Below, piece by piece: positions 54,686-64,000 of a stretch of 64,000 nucleotides of DNA. The notes under the pieces are model-generated. The model saw only the letters and a list, made by a program, of their open reading frames with translations, was not told the origin of the DNA and did not search any database. The DNA lies in the NCBI GenBank assembly GCA_030068075.1, contig CM057835.1, positions 23,776,930-23,840,929 on the forward strand. The letters run 5' to 3'. Position numbers and translations under genes: made by a program. This stretch comes from Paguma larvata. Taxonomy: Eukaryota > Chordata > Mammalia > Carnivora > Viverridae. Position 1 is the first letter of the stretch, and every line of letters starts with the position of its first letter.

Positions 54686-57374
54686 TTTACTGGGACACTT
54701 CTGTGGCAGTTGTTCAGGGAGATGACAAAGTCATATTCTGTAATTGACTTTAAATCTCAAATCTCCCTGGTAGTGGACTGGAGTAAGATGCCTGAGGGTG
54801 GCAGACTTGGAGATTTCCTGCTGGTCTTGTGGGTTAGGGTGACGATGTTCACCAGGGGCTGCAGCCCCATTTCACCCCCAGTGGCATGTGGCCTTGGGGA
54901 GCAACCTTGCAACTGGCTCCTACATTTTCAGAATAGTTGGCCAGATGGACAAAAGCCTTCTGAGGCTCTGATTGAAAGTGAAGTTCATGTCCGTAAGCAA
55001 GGATTGAATTTTCTGCTTTGTCTTTGCATCCCTGCTGCTCAGCTAGCATGTCACATGTTAGCTGGCACCTTCCTCGTCAAATCCGAAAGTCTTCCTCATC
55101 GAGATGTAGCTTCAAGTTCTTAACTGAACATCACTGATGGAGAGTTTGAGCTCTTAGGACAAAGCAGTTGGGGAGGGGATGGGAGTGAAATTGAGGTCCT
55201 ACTCCTACAGTTATTAGTCCAGTCTCTTGAGATGGAAGGGATTGGGGCTCTGAAAAAGTTGTGTGTGTGATATTAGCATATTTGGCCTATCTGCCTAGGG
55301 TCCTAGCTTTAAGCATAGTAAAGAGTGAGGCTCTTAATCTGAACCGGTTTGAGTTTTCAAGAATGCATTTTTAGGTGTTGGTTGCCCCTAATATCACCAG
55401 ACAGCTACAAAATTTTTTCAACCCAAGTATTTGGAGTTGTCTGCTGGAAACCTTGCTAGTGACTGTTTCTGGGTCAACCTATGTGGTCCATAATACACCT
55501 GAGTTATGATATTCCCCCCATGAGGCTGAGGGAGGCCTGGGTCTTGGAGTCTAACCATGGGGTATGGGGTATGCTTCGTAGTTTATAGGTGACCGTGATG
55601 CGGGCGCTTTGCCTACCTCCTGTTTGAAAAAGCTATTTCCTCTGAGAAACTGCTCTCAACTCTTTTTCTCCAAAAGACACTAAACAGATTTGTTGTAAGG
55701 GTGTGAATCCTTAATATACTATATTCTTAGAGGCTTATTTGCATTTTTTAGGAAACAATATTGCTAAAATAAATGAATCACTTTCTGGTAAAACTTCAAG
55801 TTTCTAACCACGAATTGGGAGAATGCAAAGTAAGTGTTGACAGGGCAGAAAGGGCTACTAGGCTAGCCTAAAACCCTTGTGCCCTCTATGGTTGCCTCTT
55901 GGTAGACAGTTAAGAATTTCTGGAATTTAGGTTTTATTTTCCAATGGGGGAGGATGGAGAAGGCCGCATGTGTGAATCACAGTATCAAATGTTACCAGCA
56001 CTAGAAAATTGCCCAGAAATAGGACTTTTCTATGGGAGTCTTTATATACCAGGGTACCTGATTGGTGTACTTGATCAAAAACCCCACCAAAATTCCCAAA
56101 CCGGCCTCCGACTATGGTAACTTGTTTTGGAGAGAGCTTGTTCATTTTCTCACAGTGCGGGGATTGTACACCTTGACAATGAGGACGTTTCTCTCATGGT
56201 TTTTCGTCCCTTTCCCACCACCTTTACAGTAACTCCTGGATGAATCACCTGCATGTAGAGAATGAATAGCTGGCAGGATCCTGAGCCACCCCGTTAGCTT
56301 TTGTTGGCTGTTAGCAAGTTATTTAAAAATAGATCTTTGTTTTCCCAAGGGTGTAGGATCCTCCTGTGTGGGAGAATGGGCTGGAGGGTTCCTCCGGCTC
56401 TGGAGATAGGGCGTCTTCACCCAGCACTGCCAGCCAGTCCCCTGGTGACTGTAGGTCAGGATAATTTATCCCGAGGACTGCTGGCCCCAGGGGAGGGAGG
56501 GAGCCACTGGAGAGGCTGACCTAAATGCAGGCCTTGTCAGTCTATTAAAAGGTGGAGGATGAAGGGAAGACTGGCAAAGCTGCTTGAGAAACACCACCGA
56601 TGCTTACTTGGAAGGCATGTTAGAGTTTCAGGTGATGGATAATTTTCTTCCAAGGTCAGGTTGCTTCTAGTTGTGTGAAACTGATATTCTTAGCACCCAT
56701 CTCCTGGTCATTTTAGGGTTAATGAAGCATAATATTTTAAAGTAACCCCCAGCTTGAAATGCAGGCCCTTGGACAGAGTGGGATGGGCAGACGCCTGACC
56801 AGAGGCTCCTCAGATACCTTCCTCTGGCTGCAGGCACACTCTGTGACATTGGATGGGAGAGCTTTGCTCCTGCACCTGTTCAGTCCCCTTAGTTTGGGAG
56901 TGTGGCTCATCCTATAGTCCCTTGCACAGCGCTCTGGTATAGTAAGAGTTCTATACACAGTTACTGTTGAACACAATTCCCTCCAGCGAGGCTTTGGATG
57001 AAGTGGTATTTTTTTCAGTTGGTCTCTCCTCTTTGTCTTATTCTAACACCTACTTCAGGAGACTTGGTTTGAATGTGGAGGTCTGCTGGCCTCTTGTCAC
57101 AGCAGGACTCTTGAGGCAGCTATGGGCAAGTCACCTTTGGTTCCCCCCCATACTTGGTAAAATGGTCTACTTGGGAGTAATTGTCTACCTGTGGACCAAG
57201 AGCACTGAAGGGACAGGTGGAGAAATGAGCGTAGTAGTAGTTAGGAAGGGGCTCTCTGGTGGGTTTGCTTGGATAAAGGTAAAGGCCTGGAAGAGGCTAC
57301 CTGGGAGGTGACAGCATGTTCTCCTTCCCTCCTTCACGTTTCCTTCTGGTGCCTAGGTGCATAACCTTTGGGAA
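54686..57374. other. Unique sequence, 2.7 kb
   Basis: No gene or repeat recognised. The 137-codon plus-strand frame 54710-55123 and the 114-codon plus-strand frame 56967-57311 have no recognisable domain or paired splice sites that I can defend. Confidence 0.5.
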
Positions 57375-57712
57375 AGGGTCATGTCTTAGTCCTCTCAAGC
57401 TGTTGTAACTGAACATCCTAGCCTGGGTGGCTTAAGCGCTGACTTCTCATGGTTTGAAGACTGGAAAGTCCAGGATTAAGGGGCCAGGATTTGGTGTCTG
57501 GTGAGGGCCTGTTTCAGGGTCCGCAGTTGTCTTGCTGTGTTGTCACATGGCGGAAAGGCCAAGGAAGCTCTCTTGGGCTCTATAAGGACACTCATCCTGT
57601 TCATGGGGTCTCATGATCTAATCCCTTTCCAAAGGCCCCACCTCCGAATACCATCATTAATATTAGGGCTTAATGTGAATTTGGGGGGCACAAACATTGA
57701 GTCTATAGTAGT
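57375..57712 (-). mobile_element. MLT1-type LTR (ERVL-MaLR), antisense
   Basis: TTAGTCCTCTCAAGCTGTTG, CTAGCCTGGGTGGCTTAAGC, TGTCTTGCTGTGTTGTCACA, CTATAAGGACACTCATCCTG, GGCCCCACCTCCGAATACCA, TGAATTTGGGGGGCACAAAC match the full reverse complement of MLT1 LTRs. It is better preserved than the copy at 47815. Confidence 0.85.
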
Positions 57713-57751
57713 TAACTGTGGGTAGTTAACCTGGGTAACCTAGTGATTAAT

Positions 57752-57766
57752 ATCAAACCATTATAG
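57752..57766. repeat. Target-site duplication, left copy
   Basis: ATCAAACCATTATAG, identical at all 15 positions to 58019-58033. Confidence 0.95.
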
Positions 57767-57924
57767 GGGCTCCCGGGTGGCTTAGTTAAGTGATTGACTT
57801 TGGCTTGGGTCATGATCTTGCGGTTCAGGAGTTTGAGCCCCGTGTTGGGCTCTATGCTGATAGCTCAGAGCCTGGAGACAGCTTCGGATTCTATTTCTCC
57901 CTCTCTGACCCTTCTCTGCTTGTA

Positions 57925-57982
<58 letters not shown>

Positions 57983-58018
57983 CCTCTCTCACACACACAA
58001 AAATAAACATTAAAAAAA
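57767..58018 (+). mobile_element. CAN-SINE, plus strand, with expanded TC repeat
   Basis: Head GGGCTCCCGGGTGGCTTAG, then GGTCATGATCTTGCGGTTC, GAGCCCCGTGTTGGGCTC, GATAGCTCAGAGCCTGGAG. The pyrimidine body expanded into a long TC tract (57928-57976), and the tail is AAAATAAACATTAAAAAAA. Perfect 15-bp flanks. Confidence 0.96.
57928..57976. repeat. (TC)n microsatellite inside a SINE
   Basis: About 24 uninterrupted TC units, then TCTCTCCCTCTCTC and a short (AC)n. It is likely polymorphic. Confidence 0.97.
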
Positions 58019-58033
58019 ATCAAACCATTATAG

Positions 58034-58432
58034 TGTCTGGCTACTTGAAGGGCTTGCTGGGACACTGCCCTGTTACCTCTTTCCAGTATTGTCTGCCCCA
58101 GTGTAGACTGACAGAGAATGGAAAGCAGGCATGCCTTTGGAGACTCTCCAGCTGGGCCATTGCCCAAAGGTGAAATAGCAGGTGCTTTGCCCCACACTGA
58201 GCCTCATTCTACTGGTACAGAGGCCCATGCTTATCCCATGCCTTCTGTGTCCGCTTCCTTGAGGCCGAGCTTCTCTGGGGACCTGGAAGAGTGGCATTCA
58301 GTCACCCATTCATTTGTTGGCTCCTGAGCAGAGACGGGCAGGTATTTAAAAGTGAATGAGATTTCCCTAACTCTGGGCTAGAGAGGGGGCTCGGCCCAGA
58401 GGAAAGGAAATTGAGGGTTTTCATCACTCAGA
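58034..58432. other. Unique sequence
   Basis: No feature recognised. Confidence 0.45.
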
Positions 58433-58442
58433 GCTAACTTTT

Positions 58443-58870
58443 TTTTTAAAAAAAACAATTGTTAAACTGGTTTCCATACAACCCCCAGCGCTCATCCCAA
58501 TAAATGCCCTCCTCAGTACCCGTCACCCACTCTCCCATGCCCCTCTCAACCCTCAGTTTGTTCTTAGTATTTAAGAGTCTTATGTTTTGTCTCCTTCCCT
58601 CTCTGTGGCTTCCCCCCCATCTTCCCCTCCCCTATGGCTTTCTGCTAAGTCTCTCAAAATCCACCTATGCATGGAAACATATGGTATCTGTCTTCTCTGA
58701 CTTATTTCACTTAGCATAATACCCTCCAGTTCCATCCACGTTGCTATGCATGGCCAGATTTCATTGTTTCTCATTGCCGTGTAGTATTCCATTGTATGTA
58801 TTACTGCATCATCTTTATCCATTTGACAGTTGATGGATACTTAGTCTCTTCCCATGATTTGGCTATTGTT
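58443..58870 (-). mobile_element. Carnivore L1 3' end, 5'-truncated, 428 bp
   Basis: Antisense L1 3' UTR and the last part of ORF2. GCTAACTTTT at 58433-58442 and again at 58871-58880 is the target duplication and fixes both ends. The minus-strand frame 58580-58822 contains the ORF2 end IHTMEYYTAMRNNEIWPCIA. Confidence 0.95.
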
Positions 58871-58880
58871 GCTAACTTTT

Positions 58881-59164
58881 AAGTGGAGGTAGGAAGACCC
58901 TGATTGGTCTGAGAGGACCCACAGGTAGATTGTGTTACCCCTTCTCATACCTGGAGGTGTGTGGCAGAATCCTGTGGAGAAAACTAAAGCCCTAGGCTAA
59001 GTGTGGCATATTGTCTTGGAAGGTGAATGAATCTTAATTTTTGGGGGGAAAGACTGAAATAATAGACACAAATGTGAAGTTTTAAAACCAGATACAAAAT
59101 TCACTAGCTGTTTTTACTAAACTTTTTGTGGAAATGGCACCTATTTAGAAAAACACCTTACAGT
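58881..59164. other. Unique sequence
   Basis: No feature recognised. Confidence 0.4.
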
Positions 59165-59965
59165 ACAGCTTGAGGACCGTCACATCCTGAACCCACCCTG
59201 ACTAGCCCCTGATCAAGAGAGAACTTTGCACACCAGAAGTTTCCTTTGTGCACCTGTGCAGTCGCTACAGCCTTTCCAAGAGTTAAGTGTATCTTGATTT
59301 CTAGCACTACCACTTGCCTTTTGCCTGTTCTTGAAGTTTATGTAAATGGAATAATTCTGTACATATTTGTACATCTGCATTCTTTTACTCGGTGTTCCAC
59401 TTGGGATTTTTCTTTGTTGCATGTGCTGGCAGTTTCCTCATGACTCTTGCTGTATGGTGTACTGTAAAGTAAATATACTAGAATTTGCCTGTTGTAATGA
59501 ATGGATATTTGGGTTATTTTCAATTCTGGGCTATTAAAAATAATGCTTCAGGGAATAGTCTTGTACCCATCTTTTGGTAATCATTGTACACATTGTTTTA
59601 ATAAAATATTTGAAAAAGTTAATGTTTACTTTTGAGAGAGAGCATGAGTGTGGGAGGGGCAGAGAGAAAGGAAGACGCAGGCTCTGAACTATCAGTGCAG
59701 AGCCTAATGTATGGGGCTTGAACCCACAAACTGTACGGTCGTGACCTGAGCTGAAGTCTGATGCTCAACCGACGGAGCCACCCAGGGGCCCCAGTGTCTT
59801 CTGTTTTTATTTTGTTTCCCTTGTAACTACAGTTGGGCCTTCTTTCAAGTTCTCATGTAGGTATAAAGGTGAAAAATTTCCATCTGAACTCTATCGGGCT
59901 GCTCTGGGACTTCAGTAGAAATGTTGACTTTGTATACCCACCAAAGTGTGCTTTCACACTTCTGC
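59165..59965 (-). mobile_element. Old L1M 3' region, antisense, split by a SINE
   Basis: GTAAATGGAATAATTCTGTAC, GAATGGATATTTGGGTTATT, TTCTGGGCTATTAAAAATAA, TGCTTCAGGGAATAGTCTTG on the left of the SINE, and a weaker continuation (ATGTAGGTATAAAGGTG) after it. The pattern is that of old L1M 3' ends. Confidence 0.65.
59610..59791 (-). mobile_element. CAN-SINE nested in old L1M
   Basis: Tail TTAATGTTTACTTTTGAGAG, body GGGAGGGGCAGAGAGAAAG, CAGGCTCTGAACTATCAGTG, head CGACGGAGCCACCCAGGGGC. Part of the body (ACAGAATC...CTCCAGG) is deleted. Confidence 0.93.
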
Positions 59966-61164
59966 GAGTACAGTGTGGTAAGACTGAACGGCATGTATAG
60001 ATGTGCCCAGCATGATGCGAAGGGACCGAGAGGAAAACTTGCTTCCTGAGATACTCAGGGATGAGAAAGTTCCTTCTCTGAAGGAATCAAGCATTCATCA
60101 GTGCTTTTCACCTGTAGGACCTCCTCCAGCAGGATTTGCAGTTCAACAGGAACCAGATACTTGAGCTTGGAGACTCTGGCATAGCCTCCCTTGATTGTGA
60201 AGAGATGGATTGACTTAGGGTAAAGGCAGTGATCCTACTTTGCCTAAAACTTGATTACTGGCCAAGCTTCCATGTTGTAATCTTGGACTGTTCCTCTCCC
60301 CATAAGCCCAGGCCACGCTGCCTCGTGTGCTGCTGTAAGCATGTCTTTTCCTGTCCAATCCTGGTTACATGGCTGTCATGGGAATCTCTGGTTCAAGCTG
60401 TGTTGGTTTGGAGAACATGTGTTACTGTGACATGTAGGGACCAGTGAAGTCATTGTAGGAGGAAACTTGAAGGTAGGAATGTTGAGATTTTGGGGAAGAG
60501 GGGGTCACAGAGCAAGTAGGTGGCAGAGGAGACTCCCGATTGGTGTTTAATTTCTCTTCCCTCTGTGCCTTCATTTCCAAAGTGTATTTCGTGGGACTGG
60601 AATCTTTCCCCACAAGTTGCATTCTTTTAAAATAAACCAATCTCCTTGGGCATAATTGAGAAATTCTGATTAAACTGATTTTTTTTTAATGGCAGAAACT
60701 TTAATGTGCAGACAAGTGTTACAAATCTATTTGAAACATAGGTCCTACAACATTCCTGAAGTGTTCTTCTGGAAAAGAGTTTCCTAGTTGTAGTCAGACA
60801 CATGGGCAAGTAGCAACTACATCTAGAACCCTGCTTCTGCTGCACGCCTTGATGTGTTCTGTAAACCCGAACCCGTAGATGAGTGGTTCCCAGACTCTGC
60901 ATTTCATACCTGAGTAAAAACAACAACAAAAAACCAGAACAAACGGATGACTAGAATCTGTCAGTAGTGTAGGCTGTATTTTTTTTAATTTGGCCAAGAT
61001 CAATTAACCCTAAGCAACCAAACACATGTTGTCATTCACCATCTCCGTTTTTTTCTTTAAAGACCTTTCAGTAAGGACATAATCTTCACATAGAGAATAG
61101 CCCCTCACATATAAAAACTTTTGGCATCCTTAATAGACACAGGAAGGGGGGAGTATTTTAAAAA
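59966..61164. other. Unique sequence
   Basis: No gene or clear repeat. AACAACAACAAAAAACC near 60919-60935 is low complexity only. Confidence 0.5.
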
Positions 61165-61380
61165 TACTTTTAATGAAGGGATTGTCTGACTCTTGATTTT
61201 TGGCTCAGGTCATGATCCCAGGGTCATGGGATTGAGCCCCATGTCAGGCTCTGTACTGAGCATGGAACCTGCTTGAGATTCATTCCCTCCCTCCCTCTCT
61301 CTCCTCCTCCCACCCCCAGCTCATGTGCCTGAGCTCTCTCTCAAAACCAAACAACTTCAAAAAAAAAAAAAAAAAAAAAG
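61165..61380 (+). mobile_element. CAN-SINE, plus strand, head truncated
   Basis: Lacks the GGGCGCCTGGGTGGCTC head but keeps TCTGACTCTTGATTTTTGGC, CAGGTCATGATCCCAGGGTC, GGGATTGAGCCCCATGTCAG, CTGCTTGAGATTCATTCCC and an A21 tail. The body is the older carnivore type without the feline GACAGCTCAG segment. Confidence 0.9.
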
Positions 61381-61421
61381 ACCAAAATGTTGTTTTTCTG
61401 GTATTACCTTGTACTTTTTAA

Positions 61422-61632
61422 TTTTTAGCATTTATTCATTTTTTGAGAGAGCGCGCATGCGCTTGCAGAGTGGGGTGGGGGAGAGGCAGAGAGAGGGAGA
61501 CATGGAATCTGAAACAGGCTCCAGGCTCTGAGCTGTCAGCAGGGCCCAATGCTGGGCATGAACTCAGGCCATGAGATCATGATCTTAGCCGAAGATTGGT
61601 GCTTAACCGACTGAGCCACCCAGGTGCCCCAT
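61422..61632 (-). mobile_element. CAN-SINE, minus strand
   Basis: Body GAGGCAGAGAGAGGGAGAC, CCAGGCTCTGAGCTGTCAGC, head CGACTGAGCCACCCAGGTGC. Flanks CTTGTACTTTTTAA (61408-61421) and CTTGTACTTTTTTTAA (61633-61648) are a target duplication. GCGCATGCGC lies at 61453-61462. It faces the plus-strand SINE to the left. Confidence 0.95.
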
Positions 61633-61648
61633 CTTGTACTTTTTTTAA

Positions 61649-62776
61649 TGTAAGTTTTTAACGTTGGGCTGCTTTATTTTGCAGTATAATACAAAGTGGA
61701 ACATTAATGTCGTGACAGGTTTTATCACAATTGTTGTCAAGCCTACTGGTCTTAAGTTATTTAACTTGGAATATCCTGGATGAACTTTGAGAACCAAACC
61801 TGAGTAGCTTCTGACTGCCTATCTGACCACTCTTGAAGGAGTTAGGCAGTGGTTCTGATGTTAGGCGGTCAAGTGTTGTGGGTAAAGGTAACCAGATAGT
61901 CGTGCTGTATATCAGTTTATGTGAGAAGAATGCCATACTTAGCGATGATAATTTCATGGCCAACTTCGGCAAGTGTTTTGTGTAGACCGCCTACCGAATC
62001 CTATTTGGTTCACTTCTGGGAATATGATCAGCTCGTGGCTGTATTGTAAGAGGTACAGGTAGGGCAGGTTGGGTGTTTAGTGTGTCCTGGTGAGGTCAGA
62101 ATTCTGAGAAGCTTGGGAGGCTTGACCGTAGATGTGTGTGTGCTTAGTGCTTTCCTTTGCCCTTGGAGTGGTATGCAAAGTTGGCCATGTGGACGCCATT
62201 AGAATCAGAATGTGCTCTGGGTTTGGTCACTACTTCCCCTTTTTCCTTCGTTTCCTTAGTGCTCCTGTCCCTATTGCAGAAGGCTGTTAACACCCAAGTG
62301 AATAGATCCCTGAAGGGTAGATGATTGTAATCTCGACCTGGGTTCTCACTTTTGAAGAGGGAGGAGGTGGTGACCTCTAGTTGGTATGCTGTTGCTTGCA
62401 GTTAATGTACTTTCCCCCACTTTTATTCACCGTCCCTCCTTTTTTCTCCTCATGCTATTCTCTTCTCACCTTGCTCTTTTTGCCTTCGTTGTCCTGAGGC
62501 AAGTCCTGCCTCTCCAGTACCTAGTGCCCCTTACTGTCAGGATGTTGGAAGGGAATGCAGTATGATGCCCACTGCTCCCGCCTTAAGTATGTAAGCTCAT
62601 AGCTGGTGTCCCTTTCCATTCACTTCCCACAGCCCAGGGAAGGACTGTAGCAGTGAGTCTTAGGATCTTAGCAGTAAATTAGCTCTGCCTCTGGCTAAAG
62701 ACTGCTCTTTGGCACCTCTTGTGCAACTAAAGAAAAGCAATACCCTGCCAACCTTTTCTCTTTGTGTCCTCATAGC
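61649..62776. other. Unique sequence
   Basis: No gene or repeat recognised. Ends in a polypyrimidine tract with CATAG (62757-62776) that resembles a splice acceptor; see the next entry. Confidence 0.5.
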
Positions 62777-63080
62777 TATGGCTGCATTCGAGACTGTTTT
62801 TTAAATGAGATCATCCAAGAGCTGTCAGTGGAGGGTTATCAGGGGTCGAGGCATTCTTGGACGCAAATTGCAATTTGCATTCAAACTTGCTGAACCAAAG
62901 TCCCATCATGATCATTCTGCAGTGTGGCATGCCCTGGCCTGATGTACGTTTACTGATAGAGGCACACATTGTCGCTGATACTTCTCTTGGGAAACTGGTG
63001 TTGGTGGCAGGAAGGAGTACGGAGAACTGCAAGTCTTTGGTCTGGGCTTCTGGCCCCAAACTCATGCTTCGGATGTAAGT
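62777..63080 (+). promoter_or_regulatory. Candidate conserved non-coding element or cryptic exon
   Basis: Acceptor-like TTTTCTCTTTGTGTCCTCATAG ends at 62776 (read in two pieces) and a consensus donor GTAAGT lies at 63075-63080, a 298-bp interval. No frame is open through it: all three plus-strand frames have a stop. A frame open from 62809 to 63076 (89 codons) has no domain that I recognise. At 62863-62878 sits the perfect palindrome GCAAATTGCAATTTGC, overlapping an octamer ATTTGCAT (62873-62880). The block is free of repeats. It could be a non-coding exon, an enhancer, or chance. Confidence 0.3.
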
Positions 63081-63749
63081 TTCTCGCTTTTAAATCTAAA
63101 TTGAGTGTCACAGCTTGTTTATAGGGGACTTAGGTTTCCTGTCCTATAATCTTCTCCTTTTTGGTGCTGCTTTTCTGAATCAGAAGACTAGAGCTCTTGA
63201 TGTTCCTCAGGGAATGCGGTGTAGTGTGGAAAGGAAGGGACCTGACACATGCTAGGATCCAGGCTTACCCTCCTTTGCTGTATGAGATACCTGCTTCTAT
63301 CGGCTGCAGCTCCCTGTCTCCCCCCCCCCAGCCCCCCTGCTTTAATAGAAATGGGGAACATAGTACTTTGTGGGAAGGGTTAAAAGGATTACATAACAAT
63401 GGATAGAAGATACTTGGTATGAGGACTATAGTGGTGCTCAGAAAAGTCCTCTTTTAAATGAAGAAGGGAAAAGGTAGACTAATCCATGCTATGGAATTAA
63501 TGCCACTACTTTGTATCTGCCTTCCCACTCCTCACTATCCAGTAGATGCTTAAAATTTGGGACTCCTCTGTGCCTGCGCATGCGCCTGAGATGGCTTCCT
63601 TCATTATCCTGCCTCTTTCCCACGAAGCCTCCCTAGACCCATGGGATCCAGAGATTTCTGTCTTTTCTGAACCTTAGCACTGGGACAAGAACAACTGGAA
63701 TGTTCCTATTTTCTCCACAGATGAAGCACCTTTTCAGATTCAATCCCTC
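63081..63749. other. Unique sequence
   Basis: No gene seen. C9 run near 63321 and GCGCATGCGC at 63576-63585. Confidence 0.45.
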
Positions 63750-64000
63750 TGCAGATATTTGACCACCTGTCATAGCCAGTACTGTTCTTGGCCCTGGGGA
63801 TGCAACCGCGAACCAAGCAGATAGGTCTCTAGCCTACTGAAACCTATATTGATGAGCTGGAGGTGAACACAGTCATTTCAGATAAACATAAGAGAATGCA
63901 ATCAGTGGTATGGTAGAAAGGGATGGAAAAGAGCCTGTTAGCTTAGTTGGTCAGGAAAGATTCTTCAGAAAGGAGGGATATTTAAGCTGGGATTGATGAC
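63750..64000 (-). repeat. L2 3' region, antisense, cut by window end
   Basis: TGTTCTTGGCCCTGGGGATG, CAACCGCGAACCAAGCAGAT, GAGCTGGAGGTGAACACAGT, GATAAACATAAGAG, GTCAGGAAAGATTCTTCAG match the antisense L2 order seen at 32885-33400 and 18160-18600. Confidence 0.6.

Noticed and set aside
57865..58197. Frames with SLSLSLSL or RERERERE runs
   Set aside because: Translation of the (TC)n microsatellite in a SINE.
62777..63074. Protein-coding exon
   Set aside because: All three frames contain stops within the interval set by the splice-like sites. Kept only as a possible non-coding exon or conserved element.
1..64000. CRISPR array, operons, bacterial or phage genes
   Set aside because: Composition, SINE/LINE content and the absence of long frames show mammalian nuclear DNA; no spaced direct repeats were found.

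Overview
This window is vertebrate nuclear DNA, most likely from a cat or another feliform carnivore. It is packed with carnivore tRNA-derived SINEs (CAN-SINE). Their heads read GGGCGCCTGGGTGGCTCAG (or the reverse complement), and they carry the segment CTGAGCTGTCAGCACAGAG followed by CTCCAGG or CAGGCTC, which I know from feline SINEs. Carnivore-type LINE-1 3' ends and much older mammal-wide repeats (L1M, L2, MIR, MER5, MLT1) fill most of the rest. No protein-coding gene, tRNA, rRNA, operon or CRISPR array can be supported. Nearly all open frames are under 150 codons, and many are remnants of L1 ORF1/ORF2 or antisense shadows.

Layout. 1-3.8 kb is an old antisense L1 with ORF2 and ORF1 remnants and two later SINEs inside it. 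3.8-12.3 kb is mainly unique sequence with MIR, SINE and a short L1 end. 12.3-17.4 kb is a dense repeat patch (old LTR-like element, SINE, L1 3' ends, L2, opposed MIRs). 17.4-21.3 kb holds an antisense L2, a 332-bp solo LTR with a clean 4-bp target duplication, and MER5 copies. 21.3-24.7 kb is antisense L1 plus MER5A and L2. 24.7-33.4 kb alternates unique DNA with SINEs and includes an L1 with a twin-priming inversion and a SINE nested in it. 33.4-44.5 kb is repeat-poor and holds the longest open frame, which I do not believe is coding. 44.5-49.6 kb has old L1, a run of 28 cytosines, the least diverged SINE of the window, MLT1 and a 1.4-kb L1. 49.6-57.4 kb is again poor in lineage-specific insertions. 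57.4-61.7 kb is another repeat patch. 61.7-64 kb is mostly unique and contains a candidate conserved element or cryptic exon.

Interpretation. Almost every L1 I can orient lies on the minus strand (13 of 14 by manual count), as do 15 of 21 SINEs and all three LTRs that I can orient. Unique stretches look rich in G and T on the plus strand. This fits an intron of a gene transcribed left to right, although no exon is proven. I found no new biological system. The best leads are the orientation bias, the solo LTR, the twin-primed L1, the young SINE, and the palindromic block near 62.9 kb. Repeat names come from recognition by eye; boundaries are approximate unless target-site duplications are given.
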